From NCBI GenBank assembly GCA_030848705.1, contig CM061235.1, forward strand, positions 134,423,228 to 134,487,227: a stretch of 64,000 nucleotides of DNA, written 5' to 3'. The notes beneath the pieces are model-generated. The model was not told the DNA's origin. It searched no databases and saw only the letters and a list, made by a program, of their open reading frames with translations. Shown in pieces: positions 20,198 through 31,149 of this stretch. A program made the translations under genes and the position numbers. How positions within the stretch are numbered: the first letter of the stretch is position 1; each line of letters starts with the position of its first letter. This DNA is from Heracleum sosnowskyi. Its lineage: Eukaryota; Streptophyta; Magnoliopsida; Apiales; Apiaceae.

Positions 20198-23100
20198 TTA
20201 AACATAATAAACTTTCAAGTTGGAGGCATGCCAAGTTCTTGGCACCTCATGCCCTTCAAGGGTTTCTAGCTTGTAAGAGCCTCGACCATATACGTTTTTG
20301 ACGCGATATGGTCCTTCCCAATTTGGGGCCAACTTCCCTTTTTGTCCAACTCCGGATGCCTCAATTTTTCTGAGAACCAAGTCTCCTTGTCGAAAGAACC
20401 TTTCTTTAACCCTTAGGTTGTAGTAGAAGGATGCCTTCTTTTGATGTTCAACTATCTTGGCGTTTGCCTCATCTCTAACTTCGTCAATTAGATCTAAGGA
20501 TAGCCTCAAGCCTTCTTCATTTGTTTCTGGTTCATAAGCCTCAACTCTTGGGGAGGTGTGAGTAATTTCCACTGGGACCACTGCCTCTGCTCCATAAGCC
20601 AATAGGAATGGAGTTGCCCCGGTGGTGACTTTGCAAGTAGTACGATATGCCCAAAGTATAGGGAGTAATTCGTCTACCCAAGTGTTTCTGGAGCGTTCAA
20701 CTCTTTTCTTTAGTCCATCAAGGATGATTCGATTTGCAACCTCAGCTTGCCCATTTGCTTGAGGATGGGCGACAGAAGTGAAGCGCAACTTGATATCGTT
20801 TTCATCACAATACTTCTTGAACTCATCATTGTTAAACTGGGTTCCATTGTCCGTGACCAGGACTCGTGGAATTCCATATCTGCATATCACATTTTCCCAG
20901 AAGAATTGCATCACTTGCTTGGTGGTTATCTTGGCTAATGGCTTAGCCTCAATCCACTTGGTGAAATAATCAATTGCTACTATCAAGAACTTTCTTTGAG
21001 CACTTGCCATGGGAAATGGCCCGAGTATATCCATTCCCCACATAGCAAAGGGGATGGGGGAGTTAATGGATGTCATCATCTCTGGTGGTTGCCTAACCAT
21101 TGGTGCATGTTTCTGGCACCGTTCACATTTTTTGACGTAGCTTTTAGCATCAGCAAGTATGCTTGGCCAATAGAAACCTAGACGAGTGACTTTATGAGCC
21201 AAGGCTCTGCCCCCCAAGTGTTGCCCACAAATCCCTTCATGCACTTCCTTTAGGGCCAATTCTGCCTCTTGAGGTCTCAAGCACTTTAAGTACGGAATAA
21301 CAAAAGATTTCTTGTATAGGATTCCCTCAATTAGGGCATACCTTAGTGCTCTGACGTATAGCTTTCGTGCTTCCGAAGTGTCGTTGGGCAGCCACCCAGT
21401 TTCCAGATGAGCTTTGATGGGATCAATCCAACAACTGGTGATACCAATGGGGGCTACCAACTTTCCATTGATGCTTGGGGTCTTCAAGACTTGGAAGTAT
21501 ACACTCCCGGCATAGTTTTCAATTTCAGAAGAGGCAAACTTAGACAAGGCATCAGCCTTCATATTTTCCTCCCTTGGAATGTGCTCCACATAGCATTCAT
21601 CGAACTGAGTCATAATGGCCTTGACAAGTTTTAAGTACTTGGCCATGACTTCATCTCTGGCCTCAAACTCCCCATTTACTTGGGAAACCACTAGCCTCGA
21701 GTCTCCACATACTTTCAGAGTTTTGACTCTCAAGGCTCCAGCCAGCCCTAAGCCAGCTATCAGGGCTTCATACTCAGCCTCATTGTTTGTCGTCGGGAAG
21801 TCAAGTTTTAGTGCATACTCTATTAGGAATCCATCAGGACTCTGTAGCACTAAACCAGCTCCACTTGATTTTGTTTTTGATGCTCCATCAAAATAGAGCA
21901 CCCAACATTCTTTGAAGGTCATTTCCTCATCTTTCTTATCTTCCACAGTTACTTCCTGCCCCCCGACTTCTTGGTTGTCAATGGTGCATTCAACCATGAA
22001 GTCAGCAAGTGCTTGAGCTTTTATGGCCGTCCGAGGCTTATACTTGATATCAAACTCTCCCAATTCAATGGCCCATTTGATCAATCTTCCACTAACTTGA
22101 GGGCTATGCAAGATGTTTCTTAGAGGTTGATCAGTCAAGACCTCTATCTTGTGAGCCTGGAAGTAGGGGCGTAGCTTTCTTGAGGCCATTATCAAGGCTA
22201 AGGCAAACTTCTCAACCATTGAGTAGTTTATTTCTGCCCCATGTAGAATCTTGCTCACATAGTAGATGGGTTTCTGAACCTTTACTTCTTCCTTTACCAA
22301 AACAGCTCCAAGGGCTGTGTTGGAAACCGCCAAGTATAAATAGAGAATTTCTCCTGGCTTGGGTTTTGCCAACAGTGGTGCTTCAGCCATATATTTCTTC
22401 AGGGCCTCAAAGGCCTCTTGACTTTCAGTTGTCCATTCAAAATTCTTCACTTTTTTGAGTGCTTTGAAGAAGGGTAAACACTTCTCTCCAGACTTGGAGA
22501 TGAATCTTCCCAAAGCAGCCACTCTTCCCGTCAGTTTCTGGACATCCTTGACAGTCTTTGGTGATTCCATGTCTAGAATCGCTTTGATTTTGTCGGGATT
22601 AGCCTCGATTCCTCTCTTGGAAACCATCAGGCCTAAAAACTTTCCCGAGCCTACACCAAAGGCACACTTGGCTGGATTCAACATCATCTTGTGGTGTCTT
22701 AGCACTTCAAAAGCCTCTCGGAGGTGCTCAATGTGATTGGCCTTATCAAGGCTCTTGACTAACATGTCATCTACGTAGACCTCCATGGTTTTTCCAATCA
22801 GGTGCTCAAAGATTTTGTTCACCAACCTTTGATAGGTTGCTCCAGCATTCTTAAGCCCAAAAGCCATGACTAAGAAACAGAAGACACCAAAGTCAGTGAT
22901 GAACGACACTTTGGCGATGTCATCTTTGTGCATCTTGATTTGATTATATCCGCTGAAGCCATCCATGAAACTTAGCATCTCATGCCCAACAGTGGCATCT
23001 ATCAAGGCATCAATCCTAGGTAAGGGGAAACAATCCTTAGGACATGCATCATTCAAGTCGGTGAAGTCGACGCACATTCTCCACTTCCCGTTAGCTTTTT

Positions 23101-24001
23101 TGACCATCACAGGGTTAGCTAACCATTCTGGGAATTGGATTTCTTCAATAAACCCAGCTTCTAAAAGCTTATTTACTTCTTGCTTAATGGCTTCAAGCCT
23201 TTCTGGTGCAAAACTTCTTTTCTTTTGTTTCACTGCCTTCCTTTCTGGATCCACATTCAATTTGTGAGATATTAGTTGGGGATCAATCCCTGGCATGTCA
23301 GCCGCTGTCCAAGCAAAAACGTCATTGTTCTCTTGAAGAAAAGATGCGAGTTTGCCTTTCAATGGTTCGGGCAGTAGTGCCCCAACATAAGTCACCTTCT
23401 CTGGTTCATCCGGGACTAAGGGAATTGGGATTAAATCCTCAGCTGGTTTCCCTCTTCTGTCCTCATTGTCACTAGTGTCCATATCTTCAATGGGGAGAAC
23501 ATGCCCCCCAACTCCATCAGGCCTCAACGCGGCTACATAACAGCTTCTAGCCATCTTTTGGTCTCCCCGTTCTTCACCAATCCCATTCCGAGTGGGGAAT
23601 TTGAGTTTCAGGTGGTAAGATGAGGCAACAGCCTTAAACGCATGAAGACCCGTCCTCCCAAGGATCGCATTGTAGGTTGAGGTTGCCTTTATAACAATGA
23701 AGTTCAGCATCTGAGTGGATGTATTCGTTCCTTGCCCCATGGTCATTGGGAGTTGGATAGTGCCTTCCACCTTTGATTCCACTCCATTGAACCCATATAT
23801 GGGCATATTAGAGGGTGTCAACTGAGAATCAGTGTAACCCATCTTGATAAAGGCATCGTGGAACAAGATATCTACTGAGGCTCCATTGTCGACTAGGACT
23901 CTCTTTGTTTCGGAGTTGCCTATCACAGGTACTATGACAAGAGGATCATCGTGGGGGAACTTCACCCCTTCCAAGTCTGAATCATCAAAACCTATTGACA
24001 C
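20198..24001 (-). CDS. Retand-type Pol: protease, RT, RNase H, archaeal RNase H, integrase (1267 codons)
   Basis: Reads straight on from gag in the same frame after one TAA; its first codon is GTG, so it probably has no start of its own. Order: aspartic protease (VDNGASVDIL, D38); reverse transcriptase (FTDLNDACPKDCFPLPRID, catalytic YVDD in EVYVDDMLVKS); RNase H (LTDQPLRNIL); second RNase H (YFDGASKTKSSGAGLVL, NNEAEYEALIAG) typical of Tat elements; integrase with H-H-C-C finger (KKCERCQKH) and D-D-E core (TDNGTQFNNDEF, HPQANGQAEVANR). It ends TWHASNLKVYYV. All key residues are visible and there is no internal stop. It makes and integrates the element's cDNA in the host nucleus. Confidence 0.95.
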   Translation of the reverse strand: MSIGFDDSDLEGVKFPHDDPLVIVPVIGNSETKRVLVDNGASVDILFHDAFIKMGYTDSQLTPSNMPIYGFNGVESKVEGTIQLPMTMGQGTNTSTQMLNFIVIKATSTYNAILGRTGLHAFKAVASSYHLKLKFPTRNGIGEERGDQKMARSCYVAALRPDGVGGHVLPIEDMDTSDNEDRRGKPAEDLIPIPLVPDEPEKVTYVGALLPEPLKGKLASFLQENNDVFAWTAADMPGIDPQLISHKLNVDPERKAVKQKKRSFAPERLEAIKQEVNKLLEAGFIEEIQFPEWLANPVMVKKANGKWRMCVDFTDLNDACPKDCFPLPRIDALIDATVGHEMLSFMDGFSGYNQIKMHKDDIAKVSFITDFGVFCFLVMAFGLKNAGATYQRLVNKIFEHLIGKTMEVYVDDMLVKSLDKANHIEHLREAFEVLRHHKMMLNPAKCAFGVGSGKFLGLMVSKRGIEANPDKIKAILDMESPKTVKDVQKLTGRVAALGRFISKSGEKCLPFFKALKKVKNFEWTTESQEAFEALKKYMAEAPLLAKPKPGEILYLYLAVSNTALGAVLVKEEVKVQKPIYYVSKILHGAEINYSMVEKFALALIMASRKLRPYFQAHKIEVLTDQPLRNILHSPQVSGRLIKWAIELGEFDIKYKPRTAIKAQALADFMVECTIDNQEVGGQEVTVEDKKDEEMTFKECWVLYFDGASKTKSSGAGLVLQSPDGFLIEYALKLDFPTTNNEAEYEALIAGLGLAGALRVKTLKVCGDSRLVVSQVNGEFEARDEVMAKYLKLVKAIMTQFDECYVEHIPREENMKADALSKFASSEIENYAGSVYFQVLKTPSINGKLVAPIGITSCWIDPIKAHLETGWLPNDTSEARKLYVRALRYALIEGILYKKSFVIPYLKCLRPQEAELALKEVHEGICGQHLGGRALAHKVTRLGFYWPSILADAKSYVKKCERCQKHAPMVRQPPEMMTSINSPIPFAMWGMDILGPFPMASAQRKFLIVAIDYFTKWIEAKPLAKITTKQVMQFFWENVICRYGIPRVLVTDNGTQFNNDEFKKYCDENDIKLRFTSVAHPQANGQAEVANRIILDGLKKRVERSRNTWVDELLPILWAYRTTCKVTTGATPFLLAYGAEAVVPVEITHTSPRVEAYEPETNEEGLRLSLDLIDEVRDEANAKIVEHQKKASFYYNLRVKERFFRQGDLVLRKIEASGVGQKGKLAPNWEGPYRVKNVYGRGSYKLETLEGHEVPRTWHASNLKVYYV

Positions 24002-25882
24002 TTATGTTCGTGCACGCTTCGGTGCTTCTCCAACGACGGTCAGTACCTCTCGGGCATAAGCTTTTCTTGAGTTTCGGGAGGACCCAGCAGCAGTTGGCCC
24101 TCCGAATATCATGTTGATCACTGGCCCTCGGGGCTTGGGATTCCGATCTTGATCGTTGTCCCTTCTATCATAATCCTTTCTTTCATAGTTCCCCCTTTGG
24201 CTACCTTGGCTTCCATCCTTAGTGAACTTGCTGAGTTTTCCTCTTCGTATCAGAAACTCAATCTCATCTTTCAATTGCCTACAATCGTCGGTGTCGTGAC
24301 CGACTTCTTTGTGGAACCGACAAAACTGATTTTGGTTCCGTTTGGACAAATCAGCCCTCATTGGCTTTGGCCATTTGATATCTTCTTCCTTGGCTATTTC
24401 CATCAGAATTTGACTCCTGGGAGTATTCAATCTTGCATACTCCGTGAACTTTGGCCCAAAGTTATTTCTCTTGGGTGGAGAGTCAGAATTCTTTGATGTT
24501 CGGGGAAACTTTTCCTTGACGTCGTACTCCTGAGTTTCTTTTCTTTTCTTTGAGTTTCCACCGTCGCCAGCGGTGGGTTCATACTTTCTCATGCTTTCCT
24601 CAGCCTTGATGTATTTTCCGGCTCTATCTTGGAGCTTCAACATGCTCTCTGGTGGATGTTTAGCCAACGACCTCCTGAAGTGGTCATCAGTGGTTCCTTG
24701 TTGCAGGGCTATCATAGCCACTTTGTCGTCTAAATCCGGGACTTTCAAAGCCTCTCGAGTGAATCGATTAATGTAGTCCCTTAGGGCTTCATTCTTTCCT
24801 TGACGTATTGCCATGAGTGATGCAGAACTTTTCTCATGCACCCTTCCACTAATGAACTGGTTGATGAAAGCCTTGCTTAGCTCCTTAAAGGACCCAATAG
24901 AGTTGGGAGGTAGACGGCTGTACCAATGTTGAGCCATACCTGCAAGAGTTTGGGGAAACGCCCTACACTTGACCGCATCGTTGGCTGGCTGCAACAACAG
25001 TGCATTGGAGAATGTCCTTACATGATTTGCGGGATCTCCCGTTCCATCATAGGCTTTGATCGAAGGCATCTTAAACTTTCTAGAGATAGCCGTTTTCATG
25101 ATGTCTTGAGTAAACGGTGGTGTAGGATCATCAGGATCTCCTAGGGGCAACAGATTACTAGGATCACCCCTTGGGGCTTCAGCCCTCTTGGTCCTTCTTG
25201 GTGGATCCAAGTTGATTATCGGGATTCCTTCAGTCGTTCGGCCCCGAGTTTGAGCGGCCTCTTCTTCAGCAAGGAGTTTTTTGAGCCTTGTAGTCTCTGC
25301 CTCATGGGCTGCAAGCTTCTCCCTAGTAGTTTGGGGTGGCTCCCGATTTGTCTGTGAAGAACGTCTCCTCCTTGGGGCGACATCCTCCCCAGTTGTATAA
25401 CCCTCATCCTCAGTGTATGGGCCAGAGAAATCTTGAATAAGAGGGGTCTGACGAGTTTGTTGATTTTGGGGTCCCAGACCTTGAATATAAGGAGGCACAT
25501 ATGCCTCATGGTAGATTGGATTAGTTCCACTACCGCCCGCCATGGGTCGAGGGAGCATGCCATAGCTTGGCATCCCCAAAGTCTGATTCGCGTATTGAGG
25601 GAGATCAGTAGTATGGAGTTGAAGGCTCCTTGGTGCACTCATGAGCAGCGGGGAGGTCGTGATTGGTTGCTGGTGGACGGTCTCTTGTGGATTAGATCCA
25701 TGAATGACCATCTGCAGGAGATTCGTCCCTTCAACCGAAATCGGGATTTTCGGTCCTTGAGTGTTGGTGGGGATATTCGCCCCTTCAGTGCCAGTAGTCG
25801 GCGGTGGCTGATCAGCCTCAGAAGTGTTAGGGCGATCATCGGGAGTTTGAGTATCCCGAGCTGTTCTTCGTGTGTTTGCCAT
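24002..25882 (-). CDS. Retand-type Gag (626 aa)
   Basis: Starts MANTRRTARDTQ about 16 bp after the PBS. The first 240 residues are low-complexity, rich in proline and glutamine. A retrotransposon gag core follows (VKCRAFPQTLAGMAQHWYSR, FINQFISGRVHEKSS, EALRDYINRFTREALKVPD). The C-terminal part is basic, with a CRFHKEVGHDTDDC motif like the degenerate zinc-binding stretch of Tat Gag, then KDEIEFLIRRGKL. It packages the element RNA into cytoplasmic particles. The frame ends at TAA (24002-24004), directly followed in the same frame by protease-pol, so Pol expression may need stop readthrough or splicing. Confidence 0.93.
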   Translation of the reverse strand: MANTRRTARDTQTPDDRPNTSEADQPPPTTGTEGANIPTNTQGPKIPISVEGTNLLQMVIHGSNPQETVHQQPITTSPLLMSAPRSLQLHTTDLPQYANQTLGMPSYGMLPRPMAGGSGTNPIYHEAYVPPYIQGLGPQNQQTRQTPLIQDFSGPYTEDEGYTTGEDVAPRRRRSSQTNREPPQTTREKLAAHEAETTRLKKLLAEEEAAQTRGRTTEGIPIINLDPPRRTKRAEAPRGDPSNLLPLGDPDDPTPPFTQDIMKTAISRKFKMPSIKAYDGTGDPANHVRTFSNALLLQPANDAVKCRAFPQTLAGMAQHWYSRLPPNSIGSFKELSKAFINQFISGRVHEKSSASLMAIRQGKNEALRDYINRFTREALKVPDLDDKVAMIALQQGTTDDHFRRSLAKHPPESMLKLQDRAGKYIKAEESMRKYEPTAGDGGNSKKRKETQEYDVKEKFPRTSKNSDSPPKRNNFGPKFTEYARLNTPRSQILMEIAKEEDIKWPKPMRADLSKRNQNQFCRFHKEVGHDTDDCRQLKDEIEFLIRRGKLSKFTKDGSQGSQRGNYERKDYDRRDNDQDRNPKPRGPVINMIFGGPTAAGSSRNSRKAYAREVLTVVGEAPKRART

Positions 25883-25897
25883 GGTTGATGTTGTGTT

Positions 25898-25914
25898 CCC
25901 ACAGACGGCGCCAA
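25898..25914 (-). other. primer-binding site
   Basis: On the minus strand, TTTGGCGCCGTCTGTGGGAA follows the LTR end ATAACA. TGGCGCCG is the complement of a tRNA 3' end; tRNA-Asp is commonly cited for related elements. The tRNA assignment is family knowledge, not tested here. Confidence 0.8.
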
Positions 25915-25915
25915 A

Positions 25916-26420
25916 TGTTATGGATTAAAAAACGTACTTGTATATTAATTGCTTGGATTAATGAGCTTTCGAGCTTTTATGGCTGCACTCGTGTATCCGG
26001 ACTAAATTGGTCCTCACAAGATGCCTACGTATCTCAAATTGTTATTGAGAATCAAGCCAAAGACGTAGTTCTGATTGTAGGATCAGGGACCTTATATAGG
26101 CGTTTGGAGCCTAGTATTTATGGTATGTTTAGGAGTCTTAGCGAATAAGTCTCCCTTTTGATATTGGATAAGCATTGTATTGCTTGCAGGATAAGTCTTT
26201 TCCTTGTTGATAAAGGCTATGACTCATTAATTGCCTTTAATTGGGATTCTGGATCCTTCTTTGACCAATTTGCCATAATTTGGGCTCTTTTAATGAGCTG
26301 TATATTTTCCCTATTCATTAATTACGAAATTAATGAATAATTAGGGTATTGGGCTTTAAATATCGGCCTTTTGTTTGACCAGTCAATTATATTTCTATAA
26401 TTACTTTTCTGACCATATCA
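25916..26420 (-). repeat. 5' LTR of the Retand-type element
   Basis: 505 bp, the partner of 16271-16775. On the minus strand it runs TGATATGG to CATAACA, followed by the PBS. The TATATAAGG box lies mid-LTR. ACATG follows at 26421-26425, completing the target duplication. Confidence 0.95.
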
Positions 26421-26425
26421 ACATG

Positions 26426-26895
26426 TATACATGATATTTATAATTATTTGTTCTTATCTATACTACAAGTATAAAGTTAGTGTGATGCATACGACATTCA
26501 TTTTCTTCTTATTTTACATTTATATTTACTTTGTTTGAAGTTCATCTTAAATTTGAATAGTTTTATATGATTGTTGAACTTAATGTTGAATTGACGTGTG
26601 TGTTTCTGTTTGAGCGTGATTAAATTGTGTTTAACAATATTTTACATATATATTTAATTAAAATTGTTGTTTTTAATAAATTAAAGTCAAATTGCAAAAG
26701 AAAAGGGACTAAAGTGCAAATATCAGAATATTAATGTCGTATTGACCGACCGACTACCAAACTATATTTTGAATAAAATTGTTGTTTTTAATAAATTAAA
26801 TAAAGTAGTAAAAATAAAAAAATTAAAGTACAAATATCAAAATATGAGAACCGTACCGACTAACTATCAAACTTTCAATATTTCGGTTTTAATAA
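26426..26895. other. AT-rich stretch with a partial repeat end
   Basis: Continues the sequence interrupted by the Retand-type insertion. Near 26850-26890 it holds ACTTTCAATATTTCGGTTTTAATAAT, resembling the 3' end of the ATACTAGCTTAAAACCC family. No gene is visible. Confidence 0.45.
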
Positions 26896-27766
26896 TATAC
26901 TAGCTTAAAACCCGTGCGATGCACGGATTATTAATTGTTATTTTTTTATTATATTTTTAATATTTTATTAATTTTATTTGTTAAAAAAATGTAGGCATTT
27001 AAAATAGCTAAATACTTTTAATTAATTAAAAACATTAAAACAAATTTTTTAAAAAAAAACGTAACATATATTTAGTTAAAAATGTAAATGCCCGTAATAT
27101 TTTTGGCAAATTAGGTTTTAAAATTTAATAATTAAAAGTATTTAACCTTTTTTTAAAATAAATAAGTAAAGAATTTCTTGTGATATTTTTGGGGAAAAAT
27201 GAATTTTAGTGAGAAAAATTGGAAAAGTAAATTGAAAAAGATAATTTCCCGTGATATATTTAGAAAATAAGGGAATTTGTTAGAAAAAAATCTATAATGT
27301 GTTTTAGAGTAATTAGTTATAAATAGGTATTTGACTATTTATATTTTAATATTCTTAATAATTGTATTTGTTAAGAAAAATAAGTAGACATGTTAAAATA
27401 GGTAAATTTTTAAAAAATAATTATAATATTATTGGTTTAAAAATAAATAACTAAAGGTTTGTCCATGATATTTTTGGAAAATGAGGGGTTTTAGTAAGGA
27501 AAAATAGAAAAACTAACATGTTTTAGTTAAAAAAGTAATTGTCATATTTGAAAAAGTAGGGGAATTTGTTAGAAAAAATGAATGTATTTTAGGGAAAAAA
27601 TGTAATTGGTTATAAATAGGTAATATTATTATTTAATAATATTTGTTTATAAATAAGCAAGGTTAATTAAGTAAAAACACGAAATACAGTTAGGGGCAAT
27701 TAAGTAAAATCACAATGTACCATACCGACCAACCAAACTTTTAATGTTTCAGTCTATTATATAATA

Positions 27767-27768
<2 letters not shown>
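26896..27768. repeat. AT-rich dispersed repeat, copy 2
   Basis: Starts ATACTAGCTTAAAACCCGTG then CGATGCACGGATTATTAATTG, and ends CAGTCTATTATATAATAGTAT. The interior GATATTTTTGGAAAATGAGG blocks parallel copy 1 at 14844-15824, with indels. No coding capacity. Confidence 0.6.

Positions 27769-27856
<88 letters not shown>
27769..27856. repeat. compound microsatellite (AT)n(GT)n
   Basis: A run of alternating AT of about 53 bp continues into alternating GT of about 35 bp, directly abutting the end of the preceding repeat copy. Open frames across it are artefacts. Confidence 0.95.
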
Positions 27857-27861
<5 letters not shown>

Positions 27862-29705
27862 TACTAAAAAAACATAAATAAAACATATGAAAAACTATTT
27901 GTTTTGAGTAAAAATATTGTAAAAGGCGAGATAATAAAAATAAATAGATAGTACAACAAAACAATTAAATGAATTATATATTCTAAAATTTTGATAATAA
28001 TTTGTGTAAACAATAAATAGATTAAAATATATAGTCCATAACAAATTTAAAAAAACATGATATTGCATGTTGTACATTATGATCAGATCAAATCACATTA
28101 TACAGCCCGGGTTATTTAAAATTATAGTCCCCGATCAATCAAATTATCTATAAAAATTAAAGTAAGTACATTGTAACAGATGAAAAAAATGTGCAATCAT
28201 ACCTAGAAAAAAAAATTAACCGCAAAAAATAGAAATTTATGTTAATTGCTAGAAAAATGACCCGTGTTTTAATTATTAAAGATGTGTATTTTGAAAAAAA
28301 ATAAAGAATGAATTCATTGTCAAAACACAGACAAAACTCAAAAGGCATATGAGCAATTTTAACTTACGATGATATAAGCAAAAAATATTTATCCATCCAT
28401 AATTGATCAATTCTCAAATTCAGAGTAAAAAAAAAGTCTGTTTGTTTGAAAGAATTGAAACACATCGAAATAGTACCAAACGTACTTAATAATAGAATGA
28501 TTTGGCACAAAATAGTTCCACTTAAGTCAATTAACTACATTGTCTTATGTTCTAAAAGTTAGGTAGACATGGGAAGAGAAATAAAGATAAAAAATGCTTA
28601 AAATCAAGAGGTGAGAAGAAAAGACATAAAAGAGTTACAAAGAAAGTTTTAAGAACTGAAAACGCAAGGCTTAAGTAGAGTATTAGAAGATTTAGGATAG
28701 CTTTTGAGTAAAATCAGTACTAAAACCTACAATCTCATACTGCATGATCTTGAAGGATATTTAGTTTCTAACTTGAATATTGTCGGAGATGAACTAAATG
28801 AATGCATCATTTTTGAAGAAATGGAAAAAATTTAGGATTATAATTTTAAAAATGTCTTCTTAATTAGAAAACATCCATAAAACACTCTAATTCTATTCTA
28901 TGATCCACAACAAAATTAAAAACATACATGATTTATCAAAACTACTCGTATTAGTTTTCACTTTATAAACTTTAACATATTTAAGCAATACAACATAGTC
29001 ATAACATTAACAATAAAATTTCTATGAACATCAAAAATATACAATCATATATGTCAAATGACATTGATAATGCGTAGTTTAATTTAAAATCACAATCTAA
29101 GCTAGCGGTCCGTGTCCTGCACGAGTTTTTATGCTAATAACTTTTAATACTTCAAAGAATCCAACAAATATTTTGTCGTAACATAAAAAAAAATTGTCGT
29201 TAACACTATTTCGTACTTTTTTCCTCTTTCTGACTTATTTATCAAAGATAAACAAATTTTACAGTTCAACCAAAAAAAATAAACATATCAATTGAAGATT
29301 ATCTCAACCATTGATTACACAAATTTACATTATACGAGTGATACGATTTAATACAATTCAACCAAAAGAAAATAAATATATTAAAAAGAAAAGTTCAAGA
29401 TTATCTCAATAGAATTTAAATTCACATTTACGCCAAATTTTAATATCATTCTTATTTCTTCCCCGTTCGGAATTACAACCACGCAATTTTCTTATATTTT
29501 AATTAAATTTAGCGGACTAGTACAAACATAAAAGGCACACATGAACATGTTTGTATATGGTTCAAGACAGTATTGGATTAAAGTAAAGTTTAGACAAAAT
29601 CATGAGACTTGCCAAAAATAAAAATTTCAATCAAAATAATCAGAAAATTTCTGAGAGAAAATTAGCAACCTTTTTTGAGTAGATGCTCCAGTGATATCAC
29701 ACAAA
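27857..29705. other. AT-rich intergenic stretch
   Basis: About 1.85 kb of very AT-rich sequence. A possible repeat boundary (GCTAGCGGTCCGTGTCCTGC) lies at 29100. No supported coding region, RNA gene or complete transposon was seen. Confidence 0.45.
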
Positions 29706-29992
29706 TTCAAAGGCAAAACGCTTTGCACTTGCAAAACTTAGCTCGGTCAGTGGATTTAACAAAGAAGCTCCACGTAATAGTTCCATGCAAGTCCAGACAA
29801 CATTACATTACATGAGCAGGTCTTGGCAACACTTCTAAATTTGGGTCTTTTGGTTTTTAGGTACACCTTGTATCTACTGGAGTAAATTCTAGAGATAGAA
29901 CACCTCATTTCGTCAATTGTATAGATCAGATGACACAACCATATATACTCTCAACTTCTTTGCCCTCGGCCCTCTTCTTTCTGCCATAAATA
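29706..29992. promoter_or_regulatory. conserved upstream module, copy M2 (no adjacent gene)
   Basis: AAAGGCAAAACGCTTTGCAC, then GATTTAACAAAGAAGCTCCA, CGTAATAGTTCCATGCA, CATTACATTACATGAGCAGG and TTGGTTTTTAGGTACACC match the M4 copy at 52147 closely and M1 at 11396 more loosely. No acidic-protein exon follows before the next, partial module at 31150, so a gene copy may have been lost here. Confidence 0.5.
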
Positions 29993-31149
29993 ACGAAGGA
30001 TCGGCTGGTATTCTAAAATTTGTCAACTTGAAATAATCGGGACACTGATACATTAATCTTACTTATTAACCAAAATGTGAATCGAAAATTAAATGAAAAA
30101 TCCGTATTCACTTGAAATAGATTTATGTTTCTAATCATTTATTTGTTTACATTCGGGTTGCGCATGAAGGTTAAGCAAATGTATAACATAATGAAGAAAA
30201 TTAAGAAAAGTTAGTAAAGTGGTGGGATCAATCAATATTTAATATATAAAGTAGTATAGTGGATGAAAGTAATGAATGTAATTAATTTTTATATTATAAA
30301 TTCTTTATTATTTTATAATATTTTAGAAATGTAAAAAATTGAGAGTAAAATCTCAAAAAAAGAAGTGTAAAAATATATATACGACGGAGGAGTATATAAT
30401 TACAAAAGATTGGAATCCCTAAACATAAATTAGCCTAAAGAAGTTGGGGCCTCGTCCTTGTGATCAAGTGCATGCCGTAAAGCAGATAACAGCTTATTAT
30501 CTTTCAGTCATTAAATCAAGTATTCGACTATTATGATTAGAAATATTCAAGACTTGGTCCAAGATGTCACATATTAATCGACTCTTAAAAGCTTGATTCA
30601 CCTAGTTGATAGAATTGGAGATGTAAAAGTTGATGATATTATTTCAAAATGACTCTTAAAAGCTTGATTCACCTAGTTGATAGAATCTTTGTTCAATATA
30701 TAAAAGAATTATTACGTAGCGTATCAATAAATTATTGACTTTTTGGAGTTCTTGTTGAACTATCTAATTGTTACTTTTGGGTCCGTTATAGTTTGGAACA
30801 TTTCTAGCTAGTTCGAAAACGAAATTTGACTACTTTTTAAAAAGATTTAAATTTGGCCCCGGTCGATTTTAATGCTTGTTGAGAACTCTATAGTTTTGGA
30901 AATGAAATTAAAACTCACAAAATATATCTAAGAAATGAAGTAAGTACATGTGATGCACAACTAGGTAAATATCTAAAATTAGATCATTTATAATTAAATG
31001 TTTCTAATTTGTGGTGATGATGAATATTTCAGTATTAATCTGTTATATAATGGGCAATCACATGTCATTTAACTATGCATACCTGTATATATTTATGTAA
31101 AATGTATATATTGTCACTAGAAAAATCAATGAAATATTAATCAGATAAA
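29993..31149. other. AT-rich stretch with a 36-bp direct repeat and a Stowaway-like end
   Basis: Near 30381-30396, ACGACGGAGGAGTATA resembles the right end of a Stowaway MITE; no matching left end was found. A 36-bp sequence starting GACTCTTAAAAGCTTGATTC occurs at 30580-30615 and 30651-30686. No gene is visible. Confidence 0.5.

Larger units (their letters stand above)
16266..26425 (-). mobile_element. complete Tat/Retand-type Ty3/gypsy retrotransposon
   Basis: LTRs of 505 bp at 16271-16775 and 25916-26420 differ at only two positions by eye. The 5-bp target duplication ACATG flanks both sides (16266-16270, 26421-26425). On the minus strand: PBS next to the 5' LTR (TGGCGCCGTCTGTGGGAA), gag, pol with a second (archaeal-type) RNase H domain, a long 3' region, then a purine tract (GTTGGGGGGCAAA) beside the 3' LTR. 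An antisense spliced gene and a hairpin array occupy the 3' region. The extra RNase H and the antisense ORF are known marks of Tat-lineage elements. gag and pol are each open, so it may be recent and competent. Confidence 0.95.

Noticed and set aside
20747..25914. Numerous plus-strand open frames of 60-150 codons opposite Retand gag-pol
   Set aside because: They are mirror frames of the long conserved minus-strand coding sequence and show no domain of their own.
27749..27964. Open frame across the (AT)n(GT)n microsatellite
   Set aside because: The translation is only repeated dipeptides; a low-complexity artefact.
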